Shown here: positions 38,143 to 51,200 of the stretch, one piece after another
Position numbering within the stretch: the stretch's first letter is position 1
Layout of the letters: the number at the start of each line of letters is the position of its first letter
NCBI RefSeq assembly: GCF_008831285.2
Contig: NC_045145.1
Span: 10,726,802 to 10,790,801, forward strand
DNA from: Nymphaea colorata
Lineage: Eukaryota > Streptophyta > Magnoliopsida > Nymphaeales > Nymphaeaceae
Reading direction: 5' to 3'
DNA: 64,000 nt
Notes under the pieces: model-generated
Seen by the model: only the letters and a program-made list of their open reading frames with translations
Databases searched by the model: none
Told to the model about the DNA's origin: nothing
Position numbers and translations under genes: made by a program

Positions 38143-38599
38143 AATAGTGTCATCAATCTCCAATACACATGACTTCTGAACTCCTTGTTGATGTTCTACT
38201 CCCATCTTGAGTGGGTTATGTGATGCACAAGAGAGTCTTCAATTGCACAACGTGTTAGAGAGTAAAACTGGCAACTCTATAAAATTGTATGAACACAAAA
38301 ACATGACACTGGACAATGTACTTGTGTGGGTGTATTAACTGAATTCTAATACAAAATGCAAACCGGTGTTCAGTGTCTTATGTGGCAGCAATTGTTCAAG
38401 GCTTGGTTAATGTCAGCTAACCCAAGTCTAGACAAGTTCACTTGTCAAATTATGTGAATTCAAAAATATGCAACCTACTGTTATAGACTACTAATGTACA
38501 AAACAGATCTAATTCTAATAAACTAAACACTACAAAACAACAAAATTTCAGAAAACAGTAATCTAAACTAGCAAACTACAATGAGAAATGCATCAAAAT

Positions 38600-39290
38600 A
38601 ACAAACATTCAAGTAGGATGCACACTTTCTCCTCCTACAACATGAAATGTAATAAAGAACCATTTGTCCAATAAACTAAGTACATCTACTAATTAACAAC
38701 TAATTTTCATCTAAAAATTATTTTTAAACAAAAGATAACTACTTCTCCTACTAAACTGTAATAGAAATTATAGGAAAAAACAGCAAAAACCAAGAGATTA
38801 CATTAGAGTGCAGATTTTCTCTCTAAAATGAGAGAAATAGTAAGTAGCAATTCACAATCTTAAACTAGCTATACCTAATGATTAACAAATAGTTTTCATT
38901 TAAAAATCAATTTAAATAATATTTAATCCACTATAGTACAATAGAAATTTCAATAAAAATACGGTAAGAACAAGGTAAAGCACCTAGACACTAAGTTGAA
39001 ACCAGTAAAACAGTCACGAACAATCCACAATATTAGTGTAACTACAACTAATGTTAAACAAACTGTATTCATCTAAAAAGTAGTTCACATGAAAGGTAAC
39101 TATTAAATCCAGCTAGGAGACTTAACATTCTACACATAACCAACAGCCAGCAAGTGCTTGTCATGACCCACACTAGCCGGCAACTAGTGATAGCACCCAA
39201 ACTATTCCAGTCTTACACCAACGTAGAACAAGAAGTAAAAGCACTTTTAAACTAAGGAAAAAAAATTGAGAGCATTCATGAAATAAACAT
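38600..39290. repeat. Diverged ~180-bp tandem units
   Basis: The motif ttttcatctaaaaa recurs near 38706, 38894 (ttttcatttaaaaa) and 39068 (tattcatctaaaaag). Each is followed by a variant of aaggtaactattaaatcc and preceded by aactaatgttaaacaa-like sequence, giving a period near 175-190 bp. A fourth unit lies at 41380-41548 after the L1 fragment and continues at 47036 beyond the Copia insertion. It is an old minisatellite broken by later insertions. Confidence 0.6.
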
Positions 39291-39398
39291 CTACTATACT
39301 GTGCGAGTGGAGTAAAACTACATGGCAAGCAAATTAGGGCAGCATGGTCCAAGGAAGCCCATAGAAACACATCAAGCGTAAGCTTGCCAGAAAGCATG

Positions 39399-39662
39399 TC
39401 AGTTGACAGCATTATAAAAACATATGCCAATAACACTTTGAATCAGCGCATCACCCTTTCTGTAATTAGACCATGTAAACGAAGCATTCTCATCCTTGGT
39501 TAAATGCAGGCCAGTATAGTAGACAAAAGTGTTAAATGACAGGCACAAAGACAGTAGAGATTCTCCCCATCCTTTCCTCTCTGTATGAACTGAATTAAAA
39601 TCACCAATCAAGAGAACTGAGGCCGACTTATTTGCCACTACAGCTCCTATCATCACAAGCAA
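39399..39662 (-). pseudogene. LINE ORF2 endonuclease fragment
   Basis: The - strand has VLLIGDFNSVHTERKGWG and ASFTWSNYRKGDALIQSVIG. These match the GDFN catalytic motif and the FTW.N motif of the APE-type endonuclease that opens plant L1 ORF2. The rest of ORF2, including RT, does not follow. Confidence 0.75.
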
Positions 39663-40749
39663 GTCATAACAAAATACGCAAGTCTGTGTGAAGATATTGC
39701 ATCGAACTGTCTACCCAAATTCATTCAAATACTTAAAAGAACAGCCTATCCAAAACTTGGTAAATCTATAACGAAAAGAATGTCAATCCTAATCCACCCA
39801 CACAAAATTGGAGCCCAATTTCCTTTTGCCTCTATATTAGACTCAAATTCATAGTAATGAAATCTTCTGTAGAAAAAGGACAATCAACCACTAGAGAGCC
39901 TTGTATCAAACAGAAAAAGTATGTCAGGATGGTGGGATCAAGCAAATTATGCCAGTCTCTCTAGGCCACCCTCCCAACAAGCCCCCTGGCATTCGAACCT
40001 ATTATCTTCATCTAATCAGGAAAGAAAGGATAATCCATCACCATACCCTGGTCCATTGTGACCATGCCTCCACCAAACTCACCTTCAGTCATAAAACTCT
40101 TTCCCTTACCCTGTTGTCCTCCTGGATCCACCTCAACATTGGAGCCTACTGCCTTATAGATTCCTTAGTCCCTGCAACCCCAACCTCCTTCTTGTACAAA
40201 CTGACCTTATGCTTCAAGGCACGTTTCTTACCTGCAAAACTATCGGGCATAGATTCTATATGACTCCATGGATTCTTTAGGTGTCTTCCAATGCGCTTTG
40301 AATTTATGTACCACCAACCTACAAGTGTCATCCACGGACTCATCCTTCCCTAATCCATCCAATCCCATCTCAATTTCTCTGCTACCTTCATCCCCGATAG
40401 TAGAAATACCAAGATCTGATGCCTCTTGGTCCATCCTCAACTTTCAGCAACCCATAGACCCTACCTTCTTCTGATTTTGCCATTGGTCCCAATCATGTTT
40501 TTCATCACTGCAATGAGGAAAATCACCCTTCGGCTACTCCTCCTTATCTAAGGCCGCAAAAGAATAGATTGCTGAAGATGACCACCAAAGCTTCTATCAG
40601 TTCCACACGGTTGCTTTTTGCAACTTTAACATGAGCCCACCCATCAGAATTCTCCTTCAATAACTCGTTCTAAAATAGACTGGATTCCTTTTGATCATCA
40701 CGGGCAGCTCGATATGTTATGAAATATTGCCTCACAAACTGCATGCTAC

Positions 40750-41300
40750 TCAAAAACCTTCCCCTCATCAACAACACAAATAAAACTCAGAGGCAAGAAA
40801 AAGTTTGGAACAGAAATAAGAAGACAGACATAACCATACCTGACGTGTGCCTTAATAAATCCATCGGAATCCAAGGAAAGACCACCAAGCATTCTCGCAA
40901 TCCCTACAAAGACATTGGCATTCCACAAATGTAGTGGAAGCTCAGGTAATCAAATCCACAAAGGAACTCTTGCCACATCTTCAAATTTGAAAGGTATTCC
41001 TGGTGCCCATTTGCAAGCTACCAAAAATTTTCCCGTAACCGTCCAACATCCATCCTGCAAAACCTCCTCCAGGGCTGCCTCTTAGCCACCCTAATAAAAA
41101 ACATCCCCTTCGCGAGGACCATGAAAAGAAGTGATGCCATGGAGCCTCAAATCACTGAAAATGATGGAGTAGTCGATTCTCATATTAGGGTTCCCCCCAA
41201 CAAGACCAACAAGCGCAGACCACCTAAATGGTCACGCCACTTTCATGTGCCTCCTCTGGGATAACCAATATCTTCCTTCCCTTCATCTTATAGATTGCCA
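40750..41300 (-). pseudogene. LINE ORF1 fragment with DUF4283 domain
   Basis: The - strand reads YSIIFSDLRLHGITSFHGPR, two stops, then GCWTVTGKFLVACKWAPGIP, FEDVARVPLWI, a stop, LPELPLHLWNANVFVGIARM and LGGLSLDSDGFIKAHVRYG. This is the DUF4283 pattern of plant L1 ORF1 (W...G..L.L..W.P.F, VPVW..LP.LPL..W, IA..LG). Several in-frame stops show it is dead. Confidence 0.75.
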
Positions 41301-41548
41301 AATCTAAAATCTAGATTGCCTCCTCCCACTCCTGATCCCCTCTTTTGCACCAGCAGTCCATGGTATTAAGTTAACTATAAATAAACTTGTATTCATCTAA
41401 AAACTAGATCATTCGAAAGGTAACTATTAAATCAGCTAGGAGAGTAAAGATTCTACACAAAACCCCCAGCCAACAGGTAATGGTCATGACCCGCACTAGC
41501 CAGCAACTAGTGACAGCCGCTTAAACTATCTCAACTCTTACTAGACTA

Positions 41549-41627
41549 TGATAGAAATCTAGTACCAATATCGAAAACCAGAAAACAACACTCACGCAGG
41601 AAGATATATATATATATATATATATAT

Positions 41628-41680
<53 letters not shown>

Positions 41681-42061
41681 AAGAGAAAGAGAGAGAATGA
41701 AAACAAGAAGAAGTTGAGGAGAAGAAGCTGTAGCCAAAATGGTTGGCACGGTCTCTATTTATAATCTCATTTCCAGAATTCTAAGAGTCTCCAATCCTAG
41801 AATCCTATGAGATTTCACAAGCTACAAGGACATTAATTGCATCATAGAATCCTAGGAGACTTCACATGTTACAAGGATATTAACTACAACATAGAATCCT
41901 AAGAGACTTCACATATTACAAGGATATTAACTACATCATAGAATCCTAGGAGACTCTTCACATGTTACAAGGACATTAAATATGTTAACACATTTTATAA
42001 GGATGTGGAATCCTAAGAGACTCCTCTTCAATGTGCTGGTGAAGGATTTATAGTTTAACAC
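41549..42061 (-). repeat. 3' LTR of the 41.5-kb Copia element
   Basis: TGATAGAAATCT...TTTAACA. It differs from its partner mainly by an expanded (TA)n(GA)n tract at about 41608-41697, where the other LTR has only a GA-rich run. TATAAATA lies on the - strand at 41756-41763. Confidence 0.9.
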
Positions 42062-42063
42062 CC

Positions 42064-45000
42064 TCCCTCAAGTTGTGCATGGTTTTGCACTATGTACAAC
42101 TTGCCTTTTAAAAACCAGAACCGTTGCTTCGTTAATCATTTTGTAAATAAGTCTGCAACTTGGTCATCTGTACGAACATAAATAGGTTGAATCTCCTTTG
42201 TCTTCCACCTTTTGTCTAACAAAGTGTTGATCAATCTCAATGTGCTTTGTTCGACCATGTTGTATGGGATTAAAGGCAATGTTAATAGCGCTTTGATTAT
42301 CACACATTAACATTGACGTTTTAATCTTTTCTCCAATGTCTTCTAGCAAATGTCTAACCCATGTAACTTCAGCAGTACCTGCAGCCATGCATCTGTATTC
42401 AGCTTCCGTGCTGGATCTTGTTACTGCCTTTTGCTTTCGACAACTCCAAGACACAAGATTACGTCCAATGAAAATACAAAAACCAGAAATGGACTTTCTT
42501 TGATCGGGATCTCCAGCCCAATCTGCATTTATGAATGTCATAAGTTGATGTCCAATAGTTATATTTTCACTCTTACCATAAACTAAGCCATCTCCTGTTG
42601 TCCCTTTAAGATATCTTAATATTCTTTTGACAGCATCCATGTGAGTATCTGTAGGTTCATGTATAAATTTGGATACTTGATTCACAACATATATAATATC
42701 TGGTCTAGTAAATGTAAGATATTGAAGTGCCCCAACAATACTTCGATATTGTGTAGGATCTTCATATAACACCCCATCCTGAGCACTTAGTCTTTGATTT
42801 AGAATACTAGGAGTTCCAACAGGCTTACAATTAGACATACCTGACTTTTTTAGCAGATCCAACGTGTATTTCTGTTGTGTCAATGTGAGACGATTATTGT
42901 GTCTATCAATCTCCACTCCAACAAAGAATCGTAAATCACCAAGCTCTTTCATTTTGAAATTTTGTATCATCAAAACTTTAGCTTCTTCTATGTGTTTTTC
43001 TAAATTGCCTGTGATAACAATATCGTCAACATATATAAGAAGTAAAGTAAATATGTTTTCCTTTCGATAAATGAAAAGAGAGTGATCTAGAGGACATCTC
43101 CGAAAACCACATTCTTGAATCTTGCAGGAGAAACTGTCAAACCACGAGCGTGAGGCCTCTTTAAGTCCATAAATAGATTTTTTTAGTTTACAAACCCATG
43201 CATGAGAGTCTCCTTTCGTACATCCAGGAGGTTGTTCCATATATACTTCCTCCCTCAAATCACCATGAAGAAAAGCATTCTTCACGTCCATTTGATGTAG
43301 TCTCCATCCATATTCAACTGCCAATGATATAATCACGCGAATTGTTTCCATTTTGATCACAGGGCTGAATGTCTCTTCATAATCTTCTCCATATTGTTGT
43401 GTAAACCCTTTTACTACTAACCTTGCTTTGTGTCTTTCTATGCTGCCGTCAGGTTTGTATTTAATTTTGTATACTCATTTGGATCCCACTACGTTCTTTC
43501 CATGTGGCCTTGGAACGATCTCCCATGTTCCACATTCATGCAAGGTATCCATTTCTTCTTTCATAGTCTTTCTCCAATGATGTGATTTTGATGCTTGATC
43601 AAATGAAGTAGGTTCTTCCTCCTTGCCAACTTTTGCCATGAATAACTAAAAATCAAGTGATAAAGAGTCATAGCTAACCCACCTGTGAATGGGATGACGA
43701 ATGCGTTGGGATCTTCTAAGGTGGGGCATGTTGTCTTCTTCACTATGAGCATCTCTGTCCCTTAGTCGTCGATTGTAGATAAGACCCGAATACTGATGTG
43801 AATCGTTGCTCTGTTCTTCATTATTGCTTTCGTGATGACTTGATGACGGTGTTGGATCTTCTTGATTTTCACTTTGAGCCATATCCGACGGTTGTATTGC
43901 TCTCTCTTGATCTTCACCTTGAGACACATCATTTACTATAACAGGATCTGCATTGAATAACTATGTACTGGTCTAGGGATCATAAGATTCAATGGTCATA
44001 GACATTTCATTTGTATCATCAAAACTTTGTTCATCAAAAATGACATTTCTTGAAGTTTTGATACGTTTAGTTGTTGAATCATAGCATCGAAAACCTTTAT
44101 ATTCATCAGCATATCCAATGAATCTACATTGAATAGCTTTGTCTTGAAACTTGTTCCTCAAGGCAGCATCAACGTGAACATATCATACACAACAAAAAAC
44201 CTTTAAGTTCTTGTAATCTGGTTGTTTGCCTAAGAGCGTAAAATATGGCGATTTAGACATCAAGAGTGTCATAGGCAAACAATTTATTATGTATACAGTA
44301 GTATGGAAGGCTTCAGTTCACAAGGAAATGGGCAAATTAGTATCATGCATCATGCTCATGGCGCTTTCAACTATATGTCGATGTTTCCATTCAACTACAC
44401 CATTTTGTTGTGGTGTGTAAGGGCAAGAGATTTGTCTAGTTATCCATTTTTCACGTAGAAATTCAATAAAATCAAGTGAGGAATATTCTCCACCTCCATC
44501 ACATTGAAAATGCACTACATTGGATGAAAATTTGGTTTGAATCATGACATAGAAGTTTCGAAATATGTGGAGTACTTTTGATTTGTGTTTCATGAAGTAA
44601 ATCCAGGTGAAACGTGAGTAAGAGTCAATGAATAAGACATAATATCTTGATCCAGACATGGAATCAATAGGGGCGGGCCCCCATGCATCAGAAAAAATAG
44701 TTTCAAAAGGTTTGGAAACCCTTTGATTTATATTATGAAAAGGTAAAACATGACTCTTACAAAGTCCACAACTTGAACATTTTTTGACACTTAAAGTAAG
44801 GGGTAAGCTTGATCTTGGAATGAGACTATCTGTGACAAGTTTTTCAATGAAATGATGACCACAGTGTCCTAGCCGACTATGCCACAGATCAGACTCCAAA
44901 AATTGGTTAGGGCCCCTTACTTTTGATTGAAAATGACAAGAACTTGGCACTGATGAAAACATTATGAGAAAGAGAAAAAGTCTTCAATCCTACATCAAAA

Positions 45001-46373
45001 GTGGATGAATCATTAGGTTGACATTCCTTGAGGACGTACATATTCTCTTGACGCTCCCCTCTAGAGAACATTTTCTTCGTTTGGAGGTCCTTGACATAAA
45101 CAGAAGAAGGTGTGAATTCAACAGAAGAGCTTGTAACATCAATGAGTTTAAAAATGGATATGATGTTCTTTTTTATATTGGGAGCAAGAACAACATTAGA
45201 CAGTGATAGAGACGAGGATGACAATGGAATATGTGCATTTCCAATATGTGTAATGGGATAAGATTTTTCATCACCTGTTATAATGCAACTTCTACCGTAA
45301 TGAGGGGATAAGTTAGTCAATTTACCTGCATTTCCTGTCACATGGGTAGCTGCACCTGAATCCAAGAAACATTCTCCCTGCTCATTTTGCTTTATAGTCA
45401 TCTTTGAGAATGCGGTCATCAATAGCTGCTGCATATCTTCGGCGGTGGATTTAGAACTTTGTCCTCCTTGTTCATAATCATGTCTTACCCCTTTGTTTTT
45501 ATTTTGAAGATTAAACCAGCACTGTGCATTCATGTGCCCTTTCTTGTTGCACTGAAAACAAATTGGTATTTTTCTTGAAGTATCCAAAGGAGACATACCT
45601 TGGTTATGTGGTGTTGGTAGAATGCCACGACCACCATGATTGGAGTTCCCATGACTCTTACCAAACTTTACATTCATAGCCAACACATTTTGGGAGTTCC
45701 CTTGATCAGTCCATTCAATGATTCTTTTCATATTCATTTCGTATTGGAGAAGTTTACTTTCTAGTTCGTTGAAGGAAGGCAGAACAGGAAGGACCCCAAG
45801 AGCTGTAATAAAAGCATGATAATCATGCCCAAGTCCATTCAAGGTTTGCTGCACATTTTTCTTATCAGAAATGTTATTTCTTGAGGAAGCAAGTTGGTCT
45901 GCGACGGCCTTAATATGCCACAAATAATCCATGATAGACATTGAACCTTTGCTTAAATTCTGAAATTCTTTCTTTAAGTACATAATTCGAGCTTCTGATA
46001 TTTGGGAAAAGGTATCAGCAAGGGTTTCCCATAATTCTTCTTTACAGTCATCAGAAACTGAAAATAACACTTGTTGAGATAGAGTAGACAAAATATACGC
46101 AACCAGACTTTGGTCACGTCTCATCCACATAGCATGTTCAGAGTTGCTGTCTTCATGAACAACAATAACTTCTCCTGCCTCATTTTTTATTTCCTGCAAA
46201 ATGGATATTGGTGGAGCCTTTGTTGAACCATCGAGATGTCCAAAGAGGCCTTGACTTCTTATGAAAGGCATGATTTACCTTTTCCAGATCAGATAATTCT
46301 CATGGTTGAGTTTTTCGGTAATAAGGTGAGGAAGAAAACTTGGGGACATGCCAGAATGCGAAAGGTTTTCCAT
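42064..46373 (-). pseudogene. Copia gag-pol polyprotein, broken
   Basis: Gag starts at ATG 46373 (MENLSHSGMSP), with KLNHENYLIWKR. An in-frame TAA (46275-46277) follows, then IMPFIRSQGLFGHLDG in the same frame. The CCHC zinc knuckle CFQCNKKGHMNAQC is at about 45519-45560 and the protease CFLDSGAATHVTG at about 45370. A frameshift near 44910-44960 leads to integrase: WHSRLGHCG, CSSCGLC, FSDAWGPAP, FQCDGGGEY and YTPQQNGVVEWKHRH. More breaks follow at 44318-44161. The acidic linker with RLRDRDAHSEED is at 43646-43927. RT and RNase H are intact over 398 residues (43360-42164): QMDVKNAFLHGDL, IYVDDIVITGN, SSTEAEYRCMA and CDNQSAINIAF. A last frameshift near 42195 displaces VRTDDQVADLFTK. All catalytic motifs remain but no full polyprotein can be made. 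Confidence 0.9.
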
Positions 46374-46594
46374 GACAACATAAAAGAAGGGTATACAGGT
46401 AGAAAATGAGAGGGAAAGAAGACAAGATATAACAAGATGTGTCCTTAGGTAAACAAGAAGAAAAAGGAACAAGAATTATGCAAGAGAAAAGTAAATTCAG
46501 GATAGAGACAAGATGAGAAAAGAGTTCTAACCAGATCAGACCTGTTTGGGCATTTCGTTAGGTAGAGATAACGTAATCTGGTGCTCTGATACCA

Positions 46595-47035
46595 TGATAG
46601 AAATCTAGCACCAATATCTGAAACCAGAAAACAGCACTCACGCAGGAAGAGAGAGAGAGAAAGAGAGAGAAAGAGAGAGAATGAAAACAAGAAGAAGTTG
46701 AGGAGAAGAAGCCGTAGCCAAAATGGTTGGCACGGTCTCTATTTATAATCCCATTTCCAGAATTCTAAGAGTCTCCAATCGTAGAATCCTAGGAGATATT
46801 ACAAGCTACAAGGACATTAATTGCATCATAGATACCTAGGAGACTTCACATGTTACAACTACAACATAGAATCCTTGGAGACTTCATATATTACAAGGAT
46901 ATTAACTACAACATAGAATCCTAGGAGACTCTTCACATGTTACAAGGACATTGATTATATTAACACATTTTATAAGGATGTGGAATCCTAAGAGACTCCT
47001 CTTCAACGTGCTGGTGAAGGATTTATAGTTTAACA
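46595..47035 (-). repeat. 5' LTR of the 41.5-kb Copia element
   Basis: A 441-bp partner of 41549-42061 with the same termini. It lacks the TA tract and has a shorter run of aggaga-type repeats at 46648-46680. Confidence 0.9.
46740..46747 (-). promoter_or_regulatory. TATA box of the Copia 5' LTR
   Basis: TATAAATA on the - strand inside the 5' LTR, matched by the same box in the 3' LTR at 41756-41763. Its position and direction suit a Copia U3 promoter. Confidence 0.5.
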
Positions 47036-47110
47036 CTAGATGAAGAAGTAAAGCAATTTTAAGCTAAAGAAAAAAAAATGAAAGCATTCATGAAAAAAAC
47101 ATCTACAATA

Positions 47111-48080
47111 TGCAAATCCCACACGATCAAAGCTGATAGACATAGGCAGCCTCTAACCACCAGCTGAAAACTGTAAACCATCAAACTTAACCATCCAAAT
47201 CCCACACGATCAACAAGATGCTATTGTGTTGCATGGTCATCTTGCGAGCTGCGCTTGAGGGTTTAAGAGAAGAAGGAATTGAAAGAAGAAGGTTGCAAGA
47301 GGTGAAGGCAATCACTCAATGGGGCATCGCCTAGAAGATGCCGGCAACTTTGTCCTCCACCACGCTTTACCGAGAAGACCACAAAGAGAAGCGAGGGAGA
47401 GAAGTTGTTTGACCTTCCCCCAAGAGAAACACTGGAGATAGGGTTTGCAGCCTAGCTCCAATGATCATTTTTTGTTTTCAAAAGTCTCAAATCAAAGCTC
47501 ATTATTCATTTAACTACCTAATCTACTGCTTTGCTAACAACACATATAAATTTCTGCTTAAACCTATACACCTTGTGACAAAATGCAAAAATCTAAGTGT
47601 ACCCAAGTGAAAACTAGAGTTCAACGGCCTTGAACGGCTAAAAATCTCGATTTTTAAGGATGTAGATTATTATTGTAGTGTTGAAAGCCGAATTTCACTG
47701 CATTGGACATTTTTCACTCGTATTGGCTCGGTGTTTTGTCAAATTCGAACCATGGCTTCGTAGACCCATCACAGGCACAAGCATCGAATTTATGCACTAA
47801 AATTTGTCAAGATGCATGAAAATAGCATTTAAAAATTAATGCATTTCATGCATTATCAGTATTCATCTTTGGATAATGTAAATCTTTGTGTTTCAAAAAG
47901 CTAGCATTTTGACTTTTCAATGGGCATGTTTTCTTTTTTTTTGTAGGTTTGACCCAACTCATATGGAGGTTGGAAATTACAATTGGTGCACGACTTTAAC
48001 AGTTTTCGATTTTTTTTTTATTTGCAAACCAAAGTAAATCAGCAGCGATAACATTTTGGTTTCCTTTATAGCAAATAAAG

Positions 48081-48126
<46 letters not shown>

Positions 48127-48245
48127 GCTGAGTTTCTTCTCCTACAGAACATCAACTTTTTCGAGTATCTTACAAAAACTAAAGCCTATACACAAGTGAA
48201 GCACTTGAAAGATGCTTTAGTTGAGCCCATGTGGCACATGTTTTT
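47111..48245. other. Non-coding DNA downstream of the - strand gene
   Basis: No protein family was recognised. A perfect CT run occupies about 48086-48124. The stretch nearest 48245 should include the 3' UTR of the - strand gene that ends at 48246, but no poly(A) signal was singled out. Confidence 0.5.
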
Positions 48246-51200
48246 CTAGTTGACTAGCTCCTCTTGGTTTTTCTTGCTAACTTCTTGCAACCCCCTCAAG
48301 CCTTCAACCTTTTGCTCAATCTCCTCAATTAGTTCCTCCCTCCACAGCTGTGCTCTAGCAGCTTCTTCAATATCTTCTTGCTGCATGGATGTTACCAGTC
48401 AAATCAATTTGTGCTCTAATATCTGGTGAGAGATGTGGAGAGAGTCGCAAATACAAATGTGTAGTTCAAATCTGTCGGATGCTAGATGTTGGTGGATGGT
48501 AAAAATCTCGTGCTAAAAAGTAGTTGTCACAAGTGCATTGGCAATCTTGTGGTGCGACAATTGCTCATGGTGCTTTCAATAATAGATTTTGATTTTTTCT
48601 CCTTTCAGCAACATCCAACATCTTGCATGATTGAATCATAGTGATAGGGCACATTTTTATGGTCAGGACAGCTTAGGGGACGAAGGTTGTTGTACCTTGT
48701 CGTATAGCCAAAAGCCTGTTCCGTCCCCTCCATCTTTCCTGTACTGCTCGCTATCATAGTATGGATCCTGAAAAGCAGCTAATATGTCAGAAGCACTCAC
48801 ATTTGAAGGAACTTTGTGGGTGCAATGTAGGGCTTTCAATATTTCACAGTGCATAAATTGTAATGGCTAATTGATCTTTTTCTATTAGTTCCCCTTGGAA
48901 CTTTTTAAGGACTAAAAGATATAGCGCTTGTGTTGTAGGGAAGGAGGATGCTAGCTGAGGACAAAAGTTTGCTTCATACAATTTCCTATAAAAGATGTCA
49001 TTCTGCAAGTAGACTTTTTTCTTAGCTGGGTTAATAAACAATAAAAGCAGAAAGCATGTGCCCGTATGATGAATTTCAATATTCCTGATTTATGCCGTTT
49101 TCTCTACAACATCTAGTCTTATATCCCCCAATATGGTTCCCTTTTCCAAAAAATTCAGTCCCATGATTTCTTTTCTACACCGTTTGGTTGAATCAAACCG
49201 GCACTAAAAGAAGGTGCCGAAATAAAGCAGGGATTAACATTTTGAAAGGAAAAGATGTCATAATTCAAAAGACCGTCCAAGTTTTTAAGAAAAAGGATTT
49301 TAGCAATGCAAAAATATTCTAAACATCGATTTTTTAGGGCCTTTGCTCAAAATTTGATGTGCAGGTACCATCTTAATGGTTTGAAACTTAGAGTGGAAAA
49401 CAGATTCCTGTGTTTAATAACTGAAGAGTATACACCTTCGTGTTTTGGAAACTACAACCAAATTAAGGGCGCTTAGTAGTATGCAAGTTGTGGAACAACT
49501 GTTCATGATGCATATATATGTCGTATGGCATGAAGGACTCAAAATCAAGAAAATGCATGCATACTTCCCAGATTTACAATAAAATTCGTTTTGTGACTGA
49601 TGACAACTTCAACAGGGTAAAAAAGGTTCGCACAACAATTAAATACCCAATAATTAAGTACTGAATATATAATATATGCTTGAACTGACTGCAATTTTCC
49701 TGGGCTGTGCTATTTTCACCCAAAAAATGCAGTGTTATGTCCTCTCAGACAATTTCTTTTTCTAATCAAAATTAAATGCAGTGAAAATCACATTGCGACA
49801 ATGTCTGGTGGAACAACCAAGGCCTAAAATAACTTGGTAGCGAAATAAATGTAGGATTTGCAGATTCTCAACGAAAGACGCAAAGATTCTTTGTACTCCA
49901 AGTTATGAAAAGAGATACGTGCACTGTCATAAAGTTCTGGAATTCATAAACTCAGCCTCTTCAAAAGCTTAAATTGTAGTTACGGAATTGATGGTCTAGA
50001 ACCAGGAAAGCGGAAAAATTTTACTATGTATAAGAAGTGAAGACTCAACAACATAATCATGAATTTTGATTTTTTTTTTTATTCATGCACATCACATTCA
50101 TGCCACAAAGGTTAACTTAAAAAGTTAATGTAGATTTGTCATACATAATTTAACCAAAAAACAGAAGCAACTGTGGTGTAAGAAAAACAAATGTGGGCCC
50201 TAGATATAACTTAGAACTAAACCCGAATTTATGCGAAGAAAAACTGACAAGAATCTCGACGTCCAAAATAATTCTCAATAATAAGCTTAACAAAGTATAC
50301 TTAGTAGGAACTTAATAACAACGCCAACAAAGTTCACAAAATGAACTTGACCAAGCAACGATATAACATGTGCATCAACACTTAAACCATGAATAACTAT
50401 TTTTAATAATAAAATATTACATGAACACCAAGAGTCTAAGAAAGACTCACCTCACTAGCTCATGTAATGAGCTACCCCACTTACAAAAGAATACACACCT
50501 TGCTGCACTCGTATCACCCAAGCAGCTCACGAAGTGAGCACACTCACTCAACACAATCCAATCAACACACTTCTTTCTCACACACACTCAAAATGCCTAT
50601 CATCCCTATTTATAGGGATGAAGAAGTCTGTGGATGATGCTTCCACCGATTTTTACACGTTATATTATTATTATTATTATTTTATTTATTTTCTTAATCA
50701 TTACAAGCACCGACTTAAGAGAGGAGGCTCAAAATGGTTCGTGAGAGTCGGTGATGACTCTCTACAGTCTCCCCCTCATTACCGACTTTCTACTCATAAC
50801 TCTTAACATTCTTCTATGCTTGATGAATGTTTGTATTGGTAAGCCTTTTGGTGAAGATGCCAGCAACTTGATCTTCTGATGTGATTGGCAGCAATTGAAT
50901 CTCTCCTGTTGGACACCGAGCCTGTGCTTTGGTATGAATTCCCAGGTCTCGTTATGCTCCAATGCCTTTATTTCATCTTTCATTGCAGCTTGCCATTTTT
51001 CAACATTTTTTGCTTCTTCAAATGAAGCTGGCTCGATCTCCTTCATGATGGCACAATCTGCATCTGCATACTTGGGATTTTGTTTTGGTATTCTCGTTGA
51101 TCTTCTTCGTGTTATGGGTGCTTCTTCTAGCTCTTCAAGTTGTGATGGTCTTTCTTCTTCTATACTTCGTTGTTGAAGAGGACCGACTCCTGTTCTCCAT

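Larger units (their letters stand above)
39291..41365 (-). mobile_element. L1-type LINE fragment: ORF1 and endonuclease only
   Basis: On the - strand, ORF1 with a DUF4283 domain (about 41300-40750) is followed by ORF2 endonuclease sequence (about 39680-39400). The reverse transcriptase that makes up most of ORF2 is absent. Both sides are flanked by copies of the ~180-bp repeat (39040-39290 and 41370-41548). No poly(A) tail or target duplication was found. Confidence 0.7.
41549..47035 (-). mobile_element. Near-complete Copia retrotransposon
   Basis: A 5.49-kb element on the - strand with both LTRs (41549-42061, 46595-47035), PBS gctctgatacca (46583-46594) next to the right LTR, and PPT ccctccctc (42062-42070) next to the left. 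Order: gag, zinc knuckle, protease, integrase, RT, RNase H. It interrupts a ~180-bp repeat unit that resumes at 47036. A candidate target duplication is ctaga (41541-41545, 47036-47040), but it lies 3 bases outside the left LTR, so the match is imperfect. The reading frame is broken by one stop in gag and several frameshifts. Confidence 0.9.
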
